Shown here piece after piece: positions 1-9,197 of a stretch of DNA of 64,000 nucleotides (position 1 is the first letter of the stretch; each line of letters starts with the position of its first letter). The DNA comes from Psychrobacter sp. GP33 (GTDB lineage Bacteria; Pseudomonadota; Gammaproteobacteria; Pseudomonadales; Moraxellaceae): NCBI RefSeq assembly GCF_014119005.1, contig NZ_JACGYX010000001.1, positions 434,001-498,000 on the forward strand. Direction: 5' to 3'. A model generated the notes under the pieces. It had not been told where the DNA came from, ran no database searches, and saw only the letters and a list, made by a program, of their open reading frames with translations. The position numbers and the translations under genes are program-made.

Positions 1-226
1 CGGCGAATAAGCCGCCACCGCCCAAGACCAGCCACGTCTCATTGCCATCCCAGAAAGGAGCGATAGAGTTCATCATGCGACTACGGTTTTTGTCCGAGCC
101 TGCAAAGGGGAACAAAATACCGCATCCCAAATCAAAGCCATCAAGTAATACATAGACGAAGACGGATAAGGCGATTAAGCCACCCCAAATGAGGGGTAAA
201 TCTAATATATGACCAAAGTTAAACAT
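1..226 (-). CDS. cydB: CydB, cytochrome bd-type quinol oxidase subunit II (N-terminal part, cut by window edge)
   Basis: Subunit II of the cytochrome bd quinol oxidase, an inner-membrane enzyme that oxidises ubiquinol and reduces oxygen to water. About 75 codons are visible. The reading begins MFNFGHILDLPLIWGG and contains the family hallmarks DGFDLG near residue 29 and WDGNETWLV near residue 60, followed by a glycine-rich stretch. The first transmembrane helix spans roughly residues 10-30. Its ATG overlaps the cydA stop codon by one base (TAATG), so the two subunits are probably translationally coupled. The gene runs off the left edge; the remaining roughly 300 residues are not in the window. 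Confidence 0.95.
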   Translation of the reverse strand, partial: MFNFGHILDLPLIWGGLIALSVFVYVLLDGFDLGCGILFPFAGSDKNRSRMMNSIAPFWDGNETWLVLGGGGLFA

Positions 227-1749
227 TAGCGCAAACCTCCATCTTCGACGTCATTGGCAGGTTTATCAAGATCTTGTGTTGAATTGTCTTCAGCTGAGTT
301 TTGTTCCATATTCTCATTTGGATTGCTATCACCACTTAGCGTGCGACCTTGACCTTCAGTGATCGAGTGCTCATAGAAATTATCATCAGCAGGGTTTTCA
401 TAGGGCTGTGGACCTTTAGCAATCAAGCTTAGGATATAAAAACTGCCTGCGCCAAATACAAAAACATATAATACGATAAAGCCAATCAGTGTCGTTGCGA
501 CTTGTTGGGCGGCAACTGGAGACATGCTTTCAGCCGTTCGAATCACGCCATAAACCGTCCACGGCTGTCGTCCTGTTTCAGTGACGAACCAACCGGCAAG
601 CAGGGCGATAAAACCCATAGGTGTCATCATCATCCACAAGCGGTGAAACCAAACACTATCAGAATTAAATTGCTGTTTTTTAAAGTATTTATACAGACTG
701 AATAGTCCAACCAATACCATGAGCATACCAATAGCAACCATGATACGAAACGCCCAAAAGACAATGGGAACGAATGGTCGATCTTCTGGTGCCCAGTTTT
801 TAAGCCCTTTCACTTCTTTATCAAATGAGTGGGTTAAAATTAAACCTGATACATAAGGTATTTTAATTTCAAAGTGGTTCTTTTCCGCTTTTTGGTCTGG
901 AATGCCAAATAAGACTAATGGCGCACCGCGTTCGTTTTCCCAAAGCCCTTCCATCGCTGCGACTTTGACAGGCTGATGCTCTAGCGTATTAAGTCCATGC
1001 ATATCGCCAATCAGTACTTGTGCTGGCGCGACAAAAATTGCCATCACCATTGCCATACCTAACATAACGCGACCATGTTTGCGGTGTTCGACATGTTTTT
1101 TGGACTGAAGGTAATAAGCACCTATACCACCGATAACAAAGGCAGTCGTTAAAAATGCTGCTGTCATCATATGCGCATAGCGGTAAGGGAATGATGGGTT
1201 AAAGATAATTTCTAACCAATTGGTTGGATAAAGCAGACCATCAGCGCCAACCATAAAGCCCTGTGGCGTTTGCATAAAACTGTTAGCCGCTAGAATCCAA
1301 AAACCTGATATGAGCGTACCAACCGCAACAATCGCTGTCGCGGCAAGGTGCATACGCTTGCTAACGCGTCCCCAACCAAAGAGCATGATACCTAAAAATG
1401 ACGCTTCTAAGAAGAAGGCTGTCAATACTTCATAGGCGAGAAGTGGACCTAATACGTTCCCCGCTTTATCGGAGAATACTGCCCAGTTGGTGCCGAATTG
1501 GTAGGACATTACCACACCTGATACCACGCCCATTCCAAACACCACGGCAAATATTTTTACCCAATGTTTATACACTTCGGCATATATAGGCTCGCCGGTT
1601 TTAAGCCAGCGAAACTCTAATACGGTTAGAAAGCTGGCAAGTCCGATAGAAAAGGCGGGAAAGACAATATGCCATGAGATAACAAAAGCGAACTGGATAC
1701 GCGCAAGCATCAGCGCATCAAGCTGGTCAATCATAAACGTAGCGAACAT
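226..1749 (-). CDS. cydA: CydA, cytochrome bd-type quinol oxidase subunit I, short Q-loop (cyanide-insensitive/CioA-like) type
   Basis: Haem-carrying subunit I of the bd oxidase, 507 residues. Expected ligands are visible by comparison with E. coli: His27 (haem b595), His193 (haem b558) and Met337 (haem b558). Glu107 and Glu115 lie in a YEVLTAFFLEASFLG segment, and the motif WFVTETGRQPW lies at 387-397. The quinol loop has Lys262 and Glu267 followed by FGIPDQ, but goes almost directly into PEDRPFVPIVFWAFR. It therefore lacks the long C-terminal Q-loop insert of E. coli CydA, which places it with the CioA group. An AAGGGT stretch sits a suitable distance before the chosen ATG. The C-terminal 50 residues are polar and cytosolic-looking. 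The gene is first of a cydAB operon. Confidence 0.95.
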   Translation of the reverse strand: MFATFMIDQLDALMLARIQFAFVISWHIVFPAFSIGLASFLTVLEFRWLKTGEPIYAEVYKHWVKIFAVVFGMGVVSGVVMSYQFGTNWAVFSDKAGNVLGPLLAYEVLTAFFLEASFLGIMLFGWGRVSKRMHLAATAIVAVGTLISGFWILAANSFMQTPQGFMVGADGLLYPTNWLEIIFNPSFPYRYAHMMTAAFLTTAFVIGGIGAYYLQSKKHVEHRKHGRVMLGMAMVMAIFVAPAQVLIGDMHGLNTLEHQPVKVAAMEGLWENERGAPLVLFGIPDQKAEKNHFEIKIPYVSGLILTHSFDKEVKGLKNWAPEDRPFVPIVFWAFRIMVAIGMLMVLVGLFSLYKYFKKQQFNSDSVWFHRLWMMMTPMGFIALLAGWFVTETGRQPWTVYGVIRTAESMSPVAAQQVATTLIGFIVLYVFVFGAGSFYILSLIAKGPQPYENPADDNFYEHSITEGQGRTLSGDSNPNENMEQNSAEDNSTQDLDKPANDVEDGGLR

Positions 1750-2437
1750 AAGCGGTTACCCTTATCTGTTAGCTGACTGGCGCTATACTCCATGATACGC
1801 TCAGGTAACTGTCCGTAACTGCCAATCAATCAAGGCAATAGGCTACGGTCAATAGCCAGTTATTTAGCTGTAAATGTGGGTTAGCTAAAGGCAATTGGTT
1901 GAACGACTATTTAGCTAAATTGAATAATTTATATCCATATAAACCATCAAACATTTATTTATAAAATTAAAATAGGCTTCAATCAGAAGTCAATATATTA
2001 TGCGCCACCCTATGTACACACGCAAGCTGACTCTAATAAACAATTCATACCTATCAGTCATAATTTTAATTCATTGATGTTTAAAATTAACGATAAGTAT
2101 TTACTCATAGCAATGTTATTGTTTAATTTTGTTTACTAATCGTAAAGGACGGTTATTATCATGTTTTTGTTAAAATTCAGTCTTTATTATTAAGATACAT
2201 TACAGTTTTAAAACAATTTTTAACGTGCGATTTGCTTATAAATTTATGTTTGTGACTGGTATATATTATTGTAATATCCTTGTAAGGCTTATTTGTTTAG
2301 AGATGTTTGGTTTTGCGAGTGTTTGTAACTTGCATCTATGACCTATAACCTTATTCCTTTTCTGTAATGAAATATGTCGTCACAAAAGAGGGATAAGGTT
2401 AATTTATGGAGGAGTGTGGGTTATTGACGAGATTAAA
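1750..2437. other. Gene-free spacer upstream of cydA
   Basis: This 688-base AT-rich stretch lies between cydA and the hydrolase lipoprotein gene, both on the minus strand. It must hold the cydAB promoter. On the minus strand there is a TTGACT near 2007-2012 followed about 18 bases later by a TAATTT-like element, which is only a weak candidate. I looked for an Anr/Fnr-type TTGAT-N4-ATCAA box and found no good match. No ORF of convincing composition and no RNA gene was recognised. Confidence 0.4.
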
Positions 2438-4897
2438 TTAAGGTAAGATTTGTTGTTGCAGCTGTTTATGTAAAATGCGACGTAAAGTAAGAATGGTTTG
2501 TGGATTGGCTTGGATACTATGACCGCCGCTAATAATCGTTTCTGACGCTGCACCATCAAGGTGGGCGCTGGTATAAGGGACGATGCCATCTGATAGTCGT
2601 TCAGTGAGCGCTTGACTGATATCTTCATTCACCGTCACTGCTGCAACGAGTGGCTCATTTTCATTATCTTTGTTATCTACTTCTAATGCTTTGGACAAAT
2701 CAATCTTTGCGCCATTTGGCTGCATTTGTGCCAAACCTTTGGTGATATCTGAGTCATTATTAGCAATAATGGAATGAAAAGTAATGCGCTTATTAATATT
2801 AATATCTTTAGTAAGCTGAATAAAAGAAGATTTATTGCTTAATTGACTGGCGCCATTTTGCAGATACAACGCGCCTAACGGATTGTTTGCCAAGTCACCT
2901 TGAGTGGCAATGGTTGCCAAATTATCCGTAACGGTTTTAATCACACTTAGTGGTAAATAGATGACGCGACGAATAGCACGAGTAAACCAACGATCCGCAT
3001 AATCCGTACCTCGAAAGGGCGCGGATAAAAATACGGCGGTATCGACTTGTGGCAAGGTTTGCAATTTAAAACGCATACTCAGCTCATCATTACCAAACGC
3101 TTGGGTAAGGCTTCTAGCAATTTCGCGCTTACTGGCATTGGTGAATAAATCCTTGTCCTCAAGCACACTTAGTTTATTGGCTAAATTATCATCAGAGAGC
3201 ATCATGCGCGTAATGATAGCGCCCATACTATGACTGATAATCACACTGTTTTTGCTGGCGCGATTTTGTCCACTCGGGTCGGTTTGCTGATAGGTTGCGG
3301 TCAGTAATTTTTGAATTTGATATCGATTTTCTAAAATTGGCAAATTGGTGGGATAAAATATTTGCCACACTTGATAATTGTCACGCAGCTTATCGTCATT
3401 AAAAATATCGTTGGTCAAGTTAACCCACGTTGCCGGGCTAGAGGCGAGACCATGTATCATAATCAGTACGCGCTTATTGGGGTCATAAGGTTCAAGCATA
3501 AATAGTTTCGGTAAGCTGGCTTCTTGCCGGCGCGTTAATAAATTTAAATAACCGACTCCATCGAGCTGATTTTCTGCCAGCCAGAGCCCGTATCCAGCCG
3601 AAAAATTAGCAGCCAATTGATAATTATCACCTAAAATATTCACGCTTTCACTACGGTAAGGATTATAAAGGTGAATATCAAGCTGCCGACTGCCAAGCAC
3701 ATCAAGTACGCTTTCACCGTCAGGGATAATCAAGCCAGTCATTAATAAATGCCCGGTTGGATAAATGCGGGCGGTGGTCTCGCTATCATCCATACTGCCA
3801 TTGCTTGCAGCTTTAGATAATTTGCCTGACAGTGACGACACCAATAATTGCCGTATGGTCGTGGTATAGCGATCGTCAAGTGAGGCGACCAAACTGACCC
3901 CAAGACCAGGACGTTTACTAATAGAGTTTAGCCCTGATAATCGCAGATCATAGGTTGAGACCAAATCGTCTAAGGCTGACGCTTGTTTTTGTGCGTTTTG
4001 TAAATAGTTGTTTTCATTGGGTAAATGTATATTGAGCTGATAATTGTACACTTCCATGGTCATGACTTTGATTTGATCAGTAGGCTTACCACGCAGTGCG
4101 GTCTCATTAGCAATCGTAGCCTGAGCACTGTTATCTAGCGTCTTGACAGGCGGCAAATACGCCACCTTTATATTTGCAGTTTTGCCCAGCATTTTATTAT
4201 TATTGTCTTTGGATTCATATAACTGAGTAATGACATCATTACTGGCAGCGTTATAAATATCTTGAGTTTGAATATCAAGGTCATTAGGAATGCGATTTGG
4301 CTTCTGACTTCTGGCTTCTTTTGCCTCAGCGCCATCAAAATCGTGGTCCAATCGATCATAGAATAAATAGGTATAGCTGGATTTAATCGCATCAAACAAT
4401 CGCGCTTGATAAGCATTAATACATACTTCCGTATTTTGCCGCTGAGTCTCAGTTTGAGTTTGAGTTAAACTGGCGTTGGCGTAATAAGGGTCAATCGGTG
4501 GACGCGCCAGTGCATCACGGCAGTGCGGCGTGATCGCTAATTGCTTGGCTTTGGCATAATGCAGCTCAGCAAAAATAGCGAGTGCCGAGCGGTAATGCTT
4601 ATTGAGCATACTATCAGTAAGCTGATCTAAGCATAAATCAAATTGCTGCAAACAGGCTTGCTCATTAAGACCTGCTGATAACAATGTCGATGCCGTATCA
4701 CTACTGAGCGAGTTCCCAGTGACAATGTTACCGCGCTGAGCCGCGATGGTTTTTGAAGAGGCTTGCTTATTCACAGAGACCGTACTACAAGCAGACAACA
4801 CTAAAGCCATTGCTACGATTAAGAGCATAGCAATAATTATATTTGGCTTAGTAGAGGTAGCTGCAATTATAGTTGTGACACGGCGGACAGATGCCAT
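2438..4897 (-). CDS. Large lipoprotein with C-terminal alpha/beta-hydrolase (lipase/esterase-like) domain
   Basis: Predicted envelope lipoprotein with a serine-hydrolase fold at its C-terminal end. Numbering from the longest frame (start 4954): a hydrophobic segment precedes LSAC with the lipobox Cys56. A region of about 420 residues with no recognised domain follows. The hydrolase part starts around 490, with the oxyanion-hole HG at 501-502, nucleophile elbow SHSMG with Ser576, a likely acid Asp789 (RLSDG) and His812 (GGHS). I chose the internal ATG at 4897 (residue 20 of the longest frame). It gives a normal-length signal peptide and has a GAGA-like ribosome site, whereas 4954 has none. The substrate is unknown; lipid ester or acyl-chain hydrolysis is plausible. 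A terminator-like hairpin separates it from the gene upstream, so it is probably transcribed alone. Confidence 0.75.
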   Translation of the reverse strand: MASVRRVTTIIAATSTKPNIIIAMLLIVAMALVLSACSTVSVNKQASSKTIAAQRGNIVTGNSLSSDTASTLLSAGLNEQACLQQFDLCLDQLTDSMLNKHYRSALAIFAELHYAKAKQLAITPHCRDALARPPIDPYYANASLTQTQTETQRQNTEVCINAYQARLFDAIKSSYTYLFYDRLDHDFDGAEAKEARSQKPNRIPNDLDIQTQDIYNAASNDVITQLYESKDNNNKMLGKTANIKVAYLPPVKTLDNSAQATIANETALRGKPTDQIKVMTMEVYNYQLNIHLPNENNYLQNAQKQASALDDLVSTYDLRLSGLNSISKRPGLGVSLVASLDDRYTTTIRQLLVSSLSGKLSKAASNGSMDDSETTARIYPTGHLLMTGLIIPDGESVLDVLGSRQLDIHLYNPYRSESVNILGDNYQLAANFSAGYGLWLAENQLDGVGYLNLLTRRQEASLPKLFMLEPYDPNKRVLIMIHGLASSPATWVNLTNDIFNDDKLRDNYQVWQIFYPTNLPILENRYQIQKLLTATYQQTDPSGQNRASKNSVIISHSMGAIITRMMLSDDNLANKLSVLEDKDLFTNASKREIARSLTQAFGNDELSMRFKLQTLPQVDTAVFLSAPFRGTDYADRWFTRAIRRVIYLPLSVIKTVTDNLATIATQGDLANNPLGALYLQNGASQLSNKSSFIQLTKDININKRITFHSIIANNDSDITKGLAQMQPNGAKIDLSKALEVDNKDNENEPLVAAVTVNEDISQALTERLSDGIVPYTSAHLDGAASETIISGGHSIQANPQTILTLRRILHKQLQQQILP

Positions 4898-4993
4898 AAG
4901 AGTCTCAATAAAGGGTAGTAAAGAGGAGATAGAATAGTTTAAACCTAAAAACATCTAAATTTTAAAAAAGCAGGTATAAAAAAGAGTAAATAC

Positions 4994-5047
4994 AAAAAAG
5001 CGCCATCGTTTTATGAGTATATATTACCTCAAAAAAAAATGGCGCTT
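4994..5047 (-). terminator. Rho-independent terminator-like hairpin after the secreted repeat protein gene
   Basis: A perfect 9-bp inverted repeat (AAGCGCCAT / ATGGCGCTT) has arms at 4998-5006 and 5039-5047 with a 32-base loop. Read on the minus strand it is followed by a run of T. It lies about 80 bases past the stop of the gene ending at 5129. The long loop makes it weaker than usual. Confidence 0.5.
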
Positions 5048-5128
5048 ACATGGTGTTTTTGCTTAGCGTTAACACTATTTAGTCTTAACGTTATGTGCTT
5101 AAAATACTACCCATTATAAAATTGCTAT

Positions 5129-6247
5129 TTATGTCGCAGGTTTGGCACTGGTATTGGTGGATAAATCCCAAATATAATATTTACCATCTTCAACCAATTT
5201 AATCTGCTGAGGAATAATAACATTGTCTGGATTTTGTTTTTCAAGACGGCGCAAACGATCTAAAGCTTGGCTACGACGATCACTTAATAAGTCTGACTGT
5301 GCCAAACTTTGCTCTGCTTCTGTATAGCCAAGCGCAACTGCACGATCAAGATACTTTTGCCCTTCTTTAAATCCGCCGCCTTCTGAGAGCATCATACCGT
5401 AAAGGAAATTCGCTTCACCACTATTAGGGTTGATTTTGATAGCTCGGTCAATATGTTTGCCACCTCGCACCGTATAATCAGAACCTAAATCTAAGTTACG
5501 TCCCATACCATTTAACTTAGCGGCACGTAACAGCACGTCATATGAAGCATCTGACGCACTAGCATAAGGCTCAATCCAATCGGTCAATACTTTAATTTTT
5601 TCACGAGCAGTATGGCGCTGAGTACGGTTAGGAAAGTTTGGTGGATAATGACGGGCATGTGGAGAGGTGTCTTTAATAAAGTCATCAAGCAAGCTGACAT
5701 CCAGTTTTTCGATATCAGAGTTACGTTTTTGCGCAACGATAATGGTTGGCACAAAGCTGACATTGGCGATGCTAGCTTGTGGCACTGGAATATTACCCAA
5801 TTGACTGTTTCTAATATCATTACCCGCTTGGGTGCCAACGTTTGCATTATTTACGCTAGTAGCAGGCGCTGACTGTACTGTTGAACCTTTGGTTGGTTTT
5901 TGAGCAAAAACGATAGGCAATGGCTTAAGGACTGTTACCTTTGGTGCATACGCAATGTCATCAGCGGCAGCGTCAACTGAAGCAGTACCTTCAATAGCGG
6001 TATCTACTGTCTCAGGTGTACTGACTGCAGTAGCAGAAGAAACAGAACCAGCACGGCGAACCACACGTTTGCTAGAGTCAATCGCGCTTGGCACTGTGCT
6101 GGTTGCCGTTGTTACGGCTGAGGCTGACGTGTCATCGGCAGCAGTGGCTGGTACAGCAAACATCATAGAGCAAGCGGCTGCTAAAGCGGTAACAGTAGCA
6201 ATCTTATGCGATTTTTTAAGGGAGGTAGGCTGGTTAATGGTTTTCAT
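5129..6247 (-). CDS. Secreted/periplasmic protein with C-terminal TPR/Sel1-like repeats, function unknown
   Basis: A 372-residue protein with a clear Sec signal peptide: KKSHK, then a hydrophobic stretch ending AVPATAADD, cleavage near residue 36. Residues 40-190 are low-complexity, rich in Ala, Thr, Ser and Val. From about 200 to 355 the sequence is helical with repeat-like spacing (ANFLYGMMLSEGGGFKEGQ, then ALGYTEAEQSLAQ). This resembles TPR or Sel1 repeats that count co-occurring units. I do not recognise a named family. The start has AGGT upstream and MKT at the expected place. It may be a scaffold or adaptor in the periplasm, which is inference only. It is followed by its own terminator-like hairpin. 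Confidence 0.65.
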   Translation of the reverse strand: MKTINQPTSLKKSHKIATVTALAAACSMMFAVPATAADDTSASAVTTATSTVPSAIDSSKRVVRRAGSVSSATAVSTPETVDTAIEGTASVDAAADDIAYAPKVTVLKPLPIVFAQKPTKGSTVQSAPATSVNNANVGTQAGNDIRNSQLGNIPVPQASIANVSFVPTIIVAQKRNSDIEKLDVSLLDDFIKDTSPHARHYPPNFPNRTQRHTAREKIKVLTDWIEPYASASDASYDVLLRAAKLNGMGRNLDLGSDYTVRGGKHIDRAIKINPNSGEANFLYGMMLSEGGGFKEGQKYLDRAVALGYTEAEQSLAQSDLLSDRRSQALDRLRRLEKQNPDNVIIPQQIKLVEDGKYYIWDLSTNTSAKPAT

Positions 6248-6432
6248 AAAAATAATTACCTTTATATTGATGTGATTAACTTGATGTAAATAATAGAATG
6301 TAATTAGTGGTATACATTAAACTCAATAAACGAGTGCTGTCACCGAGAAGCTGGAAAAACGGTACAATTTTGATGGCTTTAGTGACCTTAACAAATGCGT
6401 GCCAATATTCGCAAGTATCTGTTAAGTGAATA

Positions 6433-6470
6433 TCATTAAATAATTGTCATTAAATAATTGTCATTAAATA
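6433..6470. repeat. 14-bp tandem repeat, 2.7 copies
   Basis: The unit TCATTAAATAATTG occurs at 6433-6446 and 6447-6460, and its first ten bases again at 6461-6470. It lies in the spacer between the repeat-protein gene and coq7, close to the coq7 stop codon. Short AT-rich tandem repeats arise by slippage; no function is evident. Confidence 0.8.
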
Positions 6471-6524
6471 GAATCTATTAATAGGTGGCTTGCTCTATAT
6501 TGAATATAGCTTATAAGTAAAATG

Positions 6525-7169
6525 TTATAAATGATAAGCCGTGGCTTTCATGACGTTTGCCATCCAGCGCATGGTATGGCGAACCGGCGCAGATAAAGTT
6601 ATACCGCCATTATTCAATGCCAATTCACGGTGATGTAACTCTTCAATATCCATTTGTGCAAGTATCTCGCGTGAGCGTATATCCTGTACGGGCAGTTGCC
6701 CAATATGATCTTGTAAATGTTCGCTGACTTGCGCTTCTGTTTCTGCCACGAACCCTAAGCTAAACTCATTAGAAATCGTGCCCGCTACCGCCCCAAGTCC
6801 AAAGGACATCGCATACCATAATGGCGTAAAGAGACTTGGATGGCTACTAAGCTCACGCAACCGAATCTCACACCATACCAAGTGATCAACCTCTTCTTGA
6901 GCAGAGTGTTGCATGTCTTGCTTGACCTTATCATCTTTAGCACTAAATGCCTGACCATGATATAAGCCTTGCGCGCACACTTCTCCGGTATGGTTGATAC
7001 GCATCAGACCAGCCACATGGCGCGCTTCTGTGATACTTAGTTTCGGAATAATATCAGTACTGACAGGCAGTGGACGGGTGCTTGGATTTGAATGCGGGAC
7101 AATCGCCCGCAGCGCTCTATCGACGCCCAATAACCAATGATCTGTCGTTGACAAGGAACGCAGCGCCAT
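6525..7169 (-). CDS. coq7: Coq7, demethoxyubiquinone (DMQ) hydroxylase
   Basis: Di-iron monooxygenase that hydroxylates 2-polyprenyl-3-methyl-6-methoxy-1,4-benzoquinone, the penultimate step of ubiquinone synthesis. It replaces UbiF in organisms such as Pseudomonas and Acinetobacter. The 214-residue protein has the carboxylate ligands expected of the family: Glu63 (HTGEV), Glu93-x-x-His96, Glu145 and Glu177-x-x-His180 (IEELHH). A hydrophobic, membrane-associating helix pair surrounds residues 110-140. AGGAG stands six bases before the ATG. Its neighbours are unrelated, and it appears to be a single-gene unit. The ubiquinone it makes is the electron donor for the bd oxidase encoded nearby. Confidence 0.95.
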   Translation of the reverse strand: MALRSLSTTDHWLLGVDRALRAIVPHSNPSTRPLPVSTDIIPKLSITEARHVAGLMRINHTGEVCAQGLYHGQAFSAKDDKVKQDMQHSAQEEVDHLVWCEIRLRELSSHPSLFTPLWYAMSFGLGAVAGTISNEFSLGFVAETEAQVSEHLQDHIGQLPVQDIRSREILAQMDIEELHHRELALNNGGITLSAPVRHTMRWMANVMKATAYHL

Positions 7170-7465
7170 AGTTAGCTCCTAACTAAAATAATATCTGATA
7201 ATAGCAATAATAAGAAAAACGAGATGGATATAATGAAAACAATAGTCACAGTATTTATAGAAAATAAAATTATATAAAACTATCGCTATTTTTAAACATG
7301 CTCAGATAACCGAAGCAACGATAATCCCTAATTTTGCTCTACTATAACAAACAATCTGAAATATCGGCATAAGAATTGTCAGCATACCTACCATTTAACT
7401 GACACGTCTGTAACTGAATGTCATACAACGTGCTATCATTTTAGGACAAGGCTAATTACCACCAA

Positions 7466-8788
7466 TTACCCATCTTGCGTTTCCATAGTTGCTCGCCCGA
7501 TATGCGTTGTTAACTTAACATATAAAAATAAACCAAAGACAATATTCAGTATTCCCGTTACTAAAAATAGTTGTGGCAATGACATCTTCAAGCTGTTCAA
7601 TATTACAATCGCAAAGATAGCAGAGCCAACCATAAATATCGCATTGAAAATATTGTTTGCGCCGACAATACGCGCACGGTGACTTTTGGGTGCATAAGCC
7701 TGCATCGATGCATATAAAGGCACGATATATAAGCCACCACTAAAGCCTAAAAAGAATAAATCGGCGAATACTCGCACCGTACCAGGCATGGTAGAGAGCT
7801 GCCCGATGCCTAATAACGAATTCTGACTTATATCAATCGTCAGTCCTGATAGCGAGAAGTACAAGTCAATGGCAAAAATACTTAAGCCTGCTATGCCAAA
7901 AGGTAGTAGCTTTATACTGACCTGGTTTTTTGTCAATGTTTTGCATAACAATGAACCGATAGAGACGCCCACTGAAAATAAGGTAAGTAAGAAAATAACC
8001 ACAGACTCATCGCCATGCAAAATCACTTTACTAAATTCAGGGGTTTGCGTTAAAAACGTTGCGCCATAAAACCAAAACCAGCTATTACCTAGAATCACAA
8101 AGAACAAAAAGGGCAGCGAATATAAGTAACGCACCGCTGACATACTGGTGGTAAAAATATTCCAATTAATCTTTAAGCTTGGCTGCATCGCTGGCATGTC
8201 AGGAATAGCGCGTGACGTGAGGTAGCCCAATACAGCCACTATTAATACCACGCCACTAATCCAGTACAGCGATTGGTGCAGCTGTGTCAGTACGCCAGCA
8301 ATAATCATACCAAGCAAAATTGCCAGCGAAGTACCCATTTGGAACAAACCATTGGCACCGACCAACTCATTTTTTTTCATCGCTTGGGGCAAATACGCAT
8401 ACTTAATAGGACCAAAAAATGTTGATTGCGTCCCCATCAAAAATAAAGCAACGAATAACAAGGCATACCATTCAAAGACGAAACCAACGGCAGCAATCAC
8501 CATAATGGACAGTTCTAACAGTTTGGTAAAACGGGTTAATTGAGACTTTTCATACTTATCTGCCAGTTGTCCTGCCAAAGCTGAGAATAAAAAATAGGGC
8601 AAAATAAATAACATTGCCGCTAAATTATTTAAGATACTTACTGCCACCCCAAGCTGACTGGCGGCGGTATATGTGAGCACCAGTATCAGTGCCTGCTTAA
8701 AAATATTGTCATTAAAAGCGCCTAAAAACTGGGTAAAAAACATGGCGCTAAAACGGCGACGCTTGAATAGTTGAAACTGGTTTGCCAT
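7466..8788 (-). CDS. MFS transporter, LplT-like
   Basis: Twelve-helix major facilitator protein of 440 residues in the inner membrane. The N-terminus FTQFLGAFNDNIFKQA and the loop GQLADKYEKSQL after helix 2 (the MFS motif A position) resemble LplT and the transporter half of Aas-type proteins. These flip lysophospholipids for re-acylation. No acyltransferase domain is fused or encoded next to it, so the substrate is not settled. AGGAG precedes the ATG at good spacing. It is transcribed away from tamA, with 409 bases between the two starts. Confidence 0.75.
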   Translation of the reverse strand: MANQFQLFKRRRFSAMFFTQFLGAFNDNIFKQALILVLTYTAASQLGVAVSILNNLAAMLFILPYFLFSALAGQLADKYEKSQLTRFTKLLELSIMVIAAVGFVFEWYALLFVALFLMGTQSTFFGPIKYAYLPQAMKKNELVGANGLFQMGTSLAILLGMIIAGVLTQLHQSLYWISGVVLIVAVLGYLTSRAIPDMPAMQPSLKINWNIFTTSMSAVRYLYSLPFLFFVILGNSWFWFYGATFLTQTPEFSKVILHGDESVVIFLLTLFSVGVSIGSLLCKTLTKNQVSIKLLPFGIAGLSIFAIDLYFSLSGLTIDISQNSLLGIGQLSTMPGTVRVFADLFFLGFSGGLYIVPLYASMQAYAPKSHRARIVGANNIFNAIFMVGSAIFAIVILNSLKMSLPQLFLVTGILNIVFGLFLYVKLTTHIGRATMETQDG

Positions 8789-9197
8789 GAGGGCTCCTGC
8801 AAGCGGACAAGATTAATTAGGATTAAGAAAATAATAAAACGATGAATGAAATGAAAGTTGATTTAAACAAATATAAGATTAGATGAGAGTTCTAAATATG
8901 ATTTTTTGAGCATTGCTTTATTAATGTCAGTGTCAGTGTTTGCCTATGGTGTGTCGCAATAACGGCTGTGATAACAGCATCAATAACACAGCGCAGCAGA
9001 AACGTATCATTACTTAACATACGCTTTACAGACCTTAGACCGTATAATAGCAAGGCTGTGCCAGAAATACATGCGTTAGACCTATGATTTAGCTCTTATC
9101 TCAGTTATGATTTATAGATTTTATGCGTCTATTTTAACCCCATGCTACAACATGATTCATCGGTAACTTACGATACCGTATGACATGATAGGAAAAA
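8789..9197. other. Divergent intergenic region between the MFS gene and tamA
   Basis: This stretch of about 409 bases must hold promoters for both divergent genes. I see short repeats of GTCAGT near 8930 and no operator or RNA that I can name. Confidence 0.35.

Noticed and set aside
2404..2628. 74-codon minus-strand frame overlapping the end of the hydrolase gene
   Set aside because: A shifted-frame shadow of the C-terminal part of the lipoprotein hydrolase.
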